Positions 61,457 to 64,000 of a DNA stretch of 64,000 nucleotides are shown here, piece by piece (the stretch's first letter is position 1; every line of letters begins with the position of its first letter). The notes below the pieces were generated by a model. That model had not been told where the DNA came from and made no database searches. It saw only the letters and a list, made by a program, of their open reading frames with translations. Both the position numbers and the translations under genes were made by a program. The DNA is from Alkaliphilus hydrothermalis (lineage in GTDB: Bacteria > Bacillota > Clostridia > Peptostreptococcales > Natronincolaceae). The stretch lies in NCBI RefSeq assembly GCF_016908555.1, contig NZ_JAFBEE010000012.1:1-64000 (forward strand), read 5' to 3'.

Positions 61457-64000
61457 AGACAGTACATTTTGATGAAGTATATGAATTATTACATGATAAG
61501 CTTACAATTATTAAACATTATAATAATGTTACATTTTATATCATAAGGGATGTGTTTGGTAGAATATCAATATATATACTAAAAGAAGGAGAAGACTCAG
61601 AATTAATTAATTTTGTAACCAATATTATTAAAGAGGCTATTGGTGAACCTTGGCTTAATACTGTAGAACAAGTTTTTAAAGGTTCTAGATTTCTTGATAA
61701 ATTAAGAACTATAACAAAAAAAATAAATGATACAGATAACATCTATTACGGTGAGCGACATTTAACTCGATTGAATTGGTTTAGGAAAAAAATGCAAATA
61801 GAAGAAATACAATCTGTGCCTAAGGTTATAACTTTTTACTCCTTTAAAGGGGGGTTAGGAAGAACTACATCTATGGTATTAACAGCATTACAATTAGTAA
61901 GACAAGGAAAAAAAGTAGTCATGGTAGACTTTGACTTAGAGGCTCCAGGACTTTCTTCTGTACTTCTCCCTGAAAATAATCAGTTTCCAGAGTATGGGGT
62001 AGTAGATTACCTAATTGAGAGCCAAATTTATTTAAATACAAATTATAAATTGGATATTGATGAGTATGTATATACAATACAAGACAGAGAATTGATTGGT
62101 TCATCTGGTGGACAATTGTATGTTGTTCCTGCTTCTAATCTAAAAGATGAAAATACAGAGGTATATTTAGAGAAAATGGGGAGATTAGACTTTAATACTC
62201 CAACTTTTATGGAGGAAAATAATCCAATATCAATGATGATTACCCAACTGAGTGATCGATTTAAACCAGATTATATTTTCTTAGATGCTAGAACAGGCAT
62301 TCATGATGTTGGGGGCTTAACATTAACGCAGTTTGCTGATTTAGCCTTTTTGTTGTTTTATGGGAATGATCAAAATATGGCAGGGATGAAGATGGTATTA
62401 CCTAAAGTTATAGAAAATAAAATTCCTTTTTTCTTAATTAATAGTCCTGTTCCTATATCTGAAGATGAGGCTGATGAGGAAATAGATTTTTACTTAGAAA
62501 ATGCTTATAACCTTTTGGTAGAGACTAATTATTATGAAGAAGGCAAATTACCAGATTTATATGAAGAAAATGCTGAGCATTATCCATATTTAATCAATTA
62601 TCAGCCACAAGCAGTATTGTTGAATACAAACAAAAAAATTGCAAACCTATTAGATGATAATGGTAAGTCAAATGTATATTTTAAATTAGCTGAACAAATT
62701 GCATCATATGGTAATGAAAGGGAAATTAGTGAGTTGAAAATTGACATAAAAGAAGATAATAAATCGAAAATGCTAGAAGGTATCTCGCAGATAACAGGTA
62801 AAGTAGCTGCATCAGAAAATGAATTTAAAAGTGATGAAGATTTAATAGAAAAATTTTATCCACTGAAGGAGCATCGATTTATATTTGAGTCAGATAAATT
62901 CTTGATTTTAGGACCTAAGGGAAGTGGTAAAACAGCTCTATTTTCAGTTCTTGAACATAGAACATATGCTAAATATTTAGCAGCTTATTTAGGTGTATCT
63001 ACAGAATCATTTGATCGGACAATCTGGATAACAGGGCTTAAGCAATCAGCAGATTTTCCAACTTCCGATAGTTTTGAAATTATAGGACAGAAGAAAGAAG
63101 CATTTGTACATAGAAGATTTTGGCAATTACTAGCCCTCCGATCATTGGCAAGAGAAGTAGGTGAAGAATTAAATTTTGTTCCTAGTGAGGTAAAAGAAAA
63201 CCTGGAATCAATTAGTAATCTTCGTGAATTAGCGGAGAATTTAGAAAGAGCGGAGGAAGTAGAGGGTTATTTTCATATCTTAGATCAACAATTACAAGAA
63301 AGAAATCAGAATATTATACTTGTCTATGATGCGTTAGATGTACTGTTAAAAAATAGAGATATAAGAGGTTCGATGATTTCTGCTTTAATAGGTCTATGGC
63401 ATGAATATTTACCAAGATACAAAAATATAAGAGTGAAAATATTTTTAAGGGATGATATTTTTAATAAAGAAGTTAATGATTTAACAGATAAGGTGAAATT
63501 ACGCAATTTTTCCGAGAAGCTTAGTTGGACATATGATGAACTATTAGCTATGGTGTGGAAAAGAATGGCACAAAAATCAAATGAAGTAGCTGAGTTGTTT
63601 AAAGATGTGTATTCTTCTATAGGGCTACTGATGAAAAAGGATGATTACTTAGGTTATATCCCAAAGGCTGATGTGGATATTAATAAAGCAATTTTAAAAG
63701 TTTTGGTCGGAGAACGTATGGCCAGTGGAAAGGCTGCCTTCTCTTATAACTGGATACGAAATCATCTAGCAGATACGAATGAACGAATAGTCCCTAGAAG
63801 TATACTAAAGTTATTTGCATTTGCTGCAGAGAAAAACTTAGAAAAGATTGAAATTTTTGGTATATACAATAATATAGTTAGACCTAAAATGCTAGATTCA
63901 GTAATGAATGAGGTTTCTATTGATAGAGTTGATGATTTGTTGGATGAATATAAAGAATTTGAAGCAATATTCAATAATCTCAAGGAATTTTTACCTCGTT
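61453..64000 (+). CDS. Partial two-NTPase protein: ParA-like KGG ATPase plus P-loop NTPase
   Basis: Open from the ATG at 61453 to the window end, at least 849 residues with no stop. Residues 1-120 are an unassigned N-terminal part. A ParA/MinD-like domain covers about 125-440: FYSFKGGLGRTTSM at 128-141 is the deviant Walker A, VVMVDFDLEAPGL near 155-167, and YIFLDARTGIHDVGG near 275. A second P-loop is LGPKGSGKTAL at 486-496, with IILVYDALDVLL near 621-632 as Walker B and KIFLRDDIF near 664 as sensor-like segment, as in STAND-like or Sll1717-type ATPases. The fusion and HEPN partner suggest a defence module. C-terminus lies outside. Confidence 0.82.
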   Translation, partial: MKTVHFDEVYELLHDKLTIIKHYNNVTFYIIRDVFGRISIYILKEGEDSELINFVTNIIKEAIGEPWLNTVEQVFKGSRFLDKLRTITKKINDTDNIYYGERHLTRLNWFRKKMQIEEIQSVPKVITFYSFKGGLGRTTSMVLTALQLVRQGKKVVMVDFDLEAPGLSSVLLPENNQFPEYGVVDYLIESQIYLNTNYKLDIDEYVYTIQDRELIGSSGGQLYVVPASNLKDENTEVYLEKMGRLDFNTPTFMEENNPISMMITQLSDRFKPDYIFLDARTGIHDVGGLTLTQFADLAFLLFYGNDQNMAGMKMVLPKVIENKIPFFLINSPVPISEDEADEEIDFYLENAYNLLVETNYYEEGKLPDLYEENAEHYPYLINYQPQAVLLNTNKKIANLLDDNGKSNVYFKLAEQIASYGNEREISELKIDIKEDNKSKMLEGISQITGKVAASENEFKSDEDLIEKFYPLKEHRFIFESDKFLILGPKGSGKTALFSVLEHRTYAKYLAAYLGVSTESFDRTIWITGLKQSADFPTSDSFEIIGQKKEAFVHRRFWQLLALRSLAREVGEELNFVPSEVKENLESISNLRELAENLERAEEVEGYFHILDQQLQERNQNIILVYDALDVLLKNRDIRGSMISALIGLWHEYLPRYKNIRVKIFLRDDIFNKEVNDLTDKVKLRNFSEKLSWTYDELLAMVWKRMAQKSNEVAELFKDVYSSIGLLMKKDDYLGYIPKADVDINKAILKVLVGERMASGKAAFSYNWIRNHLADTNERIVPRSILKLFAFAAEKNLEKIEIFGIYNNIVRPKMLDSVMNEVSIDRVDDLLDEYKEFEAIFNNLKEFLPR

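Overview
The window looks like the chromosome of a motile, spore-forming, anaerobic, low-GC Firmicute of the class Clostridia; gene content and order suggest Alkaliphilus or a close relative, but this is inference and not a database match. Supporting signs are the strong GGAGG-type ribosome sites, S-box, cobalamin and FMN riboswitches, a raiA-type structured RNA, a Spo0E-like peptide and a SpoVB-like flippase. The gene order comFC-yvyF-flgM-flgN-flgK-flgL-yviE-fliW-csrA-hag, and further on flaG-fliS-fliT-raiA-secA-prfB, matches the Bacillus subtilis late-flagellar region.

Layout. 1-2224: a 126-bp tandem repeat cut by the window edge, two membrane proteins and a small Spo0E-like gene on the minus strand. 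2315-7085: S-box riboswitch and metK, then recD2 and comFC. 7147-13603: late flagellar operon from yvyF to the main flagellin. 13626-22571: flagellin modification island with a Maf glycosyltransferase, a FliB-type lysine methylase and a complete set of six pseudaminic-acid genes. 22620-32219: yjfB, fliD, a HD-GYP phosphodiesterase, a chemoreceptor, a Nif3-like protein, msrB and an aminotransferase. 32334-40022: flaG-fliS-fliT, raiA RNA, a DnaA-box cluster, raiA, secA and prfB with its +1 frameshift. 40202-47621: a second chemoreceptor, cspA, yaaR, a FliK-like protein, an FlhB-C-like protein, a second flagellin and a second FliS-like protein. 47695-52578: tex, a GNAT and a SpoVB-like flippase. 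52672-60910: a cobalamin-controlled cluster (AspT-type exchanger, sucCD, MFS, a second cobalamin riboswitch, amidohydrolase), followed by an FMN-riboswitch-controlled RibU. 61022-64000: a HEPN-like protein overlapping a very long two-NTPase protein that runs off the window; this is probably a defence-type accessory module.

How it works together. Four good sigma-28 promoters (before flgM, fliD, flaG and flagellin 2), one near-match before flagellin 1 and one weaker candidate before the FliK-like gene put most motility genes under SigD, with FlgM as anti-sigma factor. FliW, CsrA and flagellin form the partner switch, and a hairpin presenting GGA in its loop sits just ahead of the flagellin ribosome site as the likely CsrA target. 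Flagellin appears to be both glycosylated (Pse pathway plus Maf) and lysine-methylated (FliB). The metabolic part is ruled by riboswitches: SAM for metK, cobalamin twice in series for the succinyl-CoA synthetase and amidohydrolase cluster, and FMN for riboflavin uptake.

The points most worth a second look are the edge module (61022-64000), the co-oriented DnaA-box cluster between the raiA RNA and raiA, the two serial cobalamin riboswitches, a 21-residue ORF ending in Trp-Trp before the HD-GYP gene, and the 126-bp tandem repeat.
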